A stretch of DNA of 5,658 nucleotides, taken from positions 1-5,658 of the forward strand of contig JALRJJ010000072.1 of the NCBI GenBank assembly GCA_023255095.1, written 5' to 3'. Numbering within the stretch: position 1 is the first letter of the stretch; each line of letters starts with the position of its first letter. Origin of the DNA: a bacterium (GTDB lineage Bacteria; Fidelibacterota; Marinisomatia; Marinisomatales; Marinisomataceae). A model generated the notes under the pieces. It was not told where the DNA came from and ran no database searches. It saw only the letters and a list, made by a program, of their open reading frames with translations. Shown in pieces: positions 5,229-5,658 of this stretch. Position numbers and translations under genes: made by a program.

Positions 5229-5658
5229 ATGAAGAAAATTTTATTTGTTTTTGTTCTAGTCTTGAGTGTCAGTTGTGCTCAAAAAAAGTCTAATCCTTTA
5301 ATTGAAGTATATAACACTGACGTAAACTCTGTAATCGATATTTATGCTGAGCTAGAGATTTTAGCTGATTCCCTAATACTTCCTGAAGGTCCTGTATGGA
5401 ATAAAAAATCAGATGAATTACTCTTCGTAGATAACTTACAAAACAAAGTTCTAAGCTGGTCCCCTGTGAATGGTATTGAAGATTACATCTTAGATGCGGG
5501 TAACACTGGTTATGCCCCTAACTTAGGAAATGGACTTCTCGGACCGAATGGACTTGCCCTAGACAGCAGTGGTAATCTCTTTATTTGTCAAGTTGGAGAT
5601 AGAAGAGTTGCTAAAACCTCTATTGATTCTCAAAACAAACAAGACTTTACTACAGTTG
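5229..5658 (+). CDS. SMP-30/gluconolactonase-family lipoprotein, 3' end cut by window
   Basis: Seen: 143 codons to the right edge. The N-terminus MKKILFVFVLVLSVSC is a lipoprotein signal with a basic start, a hydrophobic core and a lipobox ending at C16, so the mature protein should be lipid-anchored and face the periplasm or cell surface. The start of a six-bladed beta-propeller follows: LPEGPVW (51-57), whose E53 is the usual first metal ligand of this family, then LLFVDNLQNKVLSW, and LGPNGLALDSSGNLFIC (104-120) with the conserved GPNGLA turn. Family members hydrolyse sugar lactones or related esters; the substrate here is unknown. An in-frame ATG at 5214 would add five residues (MKLIL); the 5229 ATG is preferred because it gives the standard MKK signal. 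The gene lies beyond a terminator and appears independent of the aromatic catabolic genes. Confidence 0.88.
   Translation, partial: MKKILFVFVLVLSVSCAQKKSNPLIEVYNTDVNSVIDIYAELEILADSLILPEGPVWNKKSDELLFVDNLQNKVLSWSPVNGIEDYILDAGNTGYAPNLGNGLLGPNGLALDSSGNLFICQVGDRRVAKTSIDSQNKQDFTTV

Overview
The window looks like ordinary chromosomal DNA from an A+T-rich member of the Bacteroidota, probably a flavobacterium- or cytophaga-like organism. Three things point that way. Most starts lack a clear Shine-Dalgarno sequence. The large single-polypeptide aromatic amino acid hydroxylase is a form I associate with Bacteroidota and some Bacillus. A TAnnTTTG-type promoter element (the Bacteroidota -7 motif) lies upstream of the regulator gene. 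The taxonomic call is inference.

Layout. Positions 1-4084 hold three tightly packed genes on the minus strand, transcribed in the order homogentisate 1,2-dioxygenase (4084-2924), 4-hydroxyphenylpyruvate dioxygenase (2897-1722), aromatic amino acid hydroxylase (1725-1, running off the left edge). The first gap is 26 bp and the second junction is a 4-bp ATGA stop/start overlap, so this is almost certainly one operon. Positions 4085-4420 are a divergent control region rich in short dyads and direct repeats. Positions 4421-4906 on the plus strand encode an Lrp/AsnC-family regulator. Positions 4907-5228 are non-coding except for a strong intrinsic terminator and a 32-codon cysteine-motif remnant, and they carry a 19-bp near-perfect direct repeat. 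From 5229 to the right edge runs the start of a lipoprotein of the SMP-30/gluconolactonase family.

How the genes work together. The operon supplies three non-transaminase steps of aerobic phenylalanine/tyrosine breakdown: Phe to Tyr, 4-hydroxyphenylpyruvate to homogentisate, and homogentisate to maleylacetoacetate. The Tyr aminotransferase, the maleylacetoacetate isomerase and fumarylacetoacetase steps, and the pterin-recycling enzyme are not in the window. The divergent Lrp-type regulator is the natural candidate to sense an aromatic amino acid and control both itself and the operon. In support, the sequence TAGAAAATTATTCTA just upstream of its start matches the E. coli Lrp consensus (YAGHAWATTWTDCTR) at all 15 positions.

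I see no mobile element, CRISPR array, RNA gene or clearly new system. The most useful leads are the regulatory architecture between 4085 and 4420, the uncharacterised C-terminal half and helical insertion of the hydroxylase, and the zinc-ribbon-like remnant beside the terminator.
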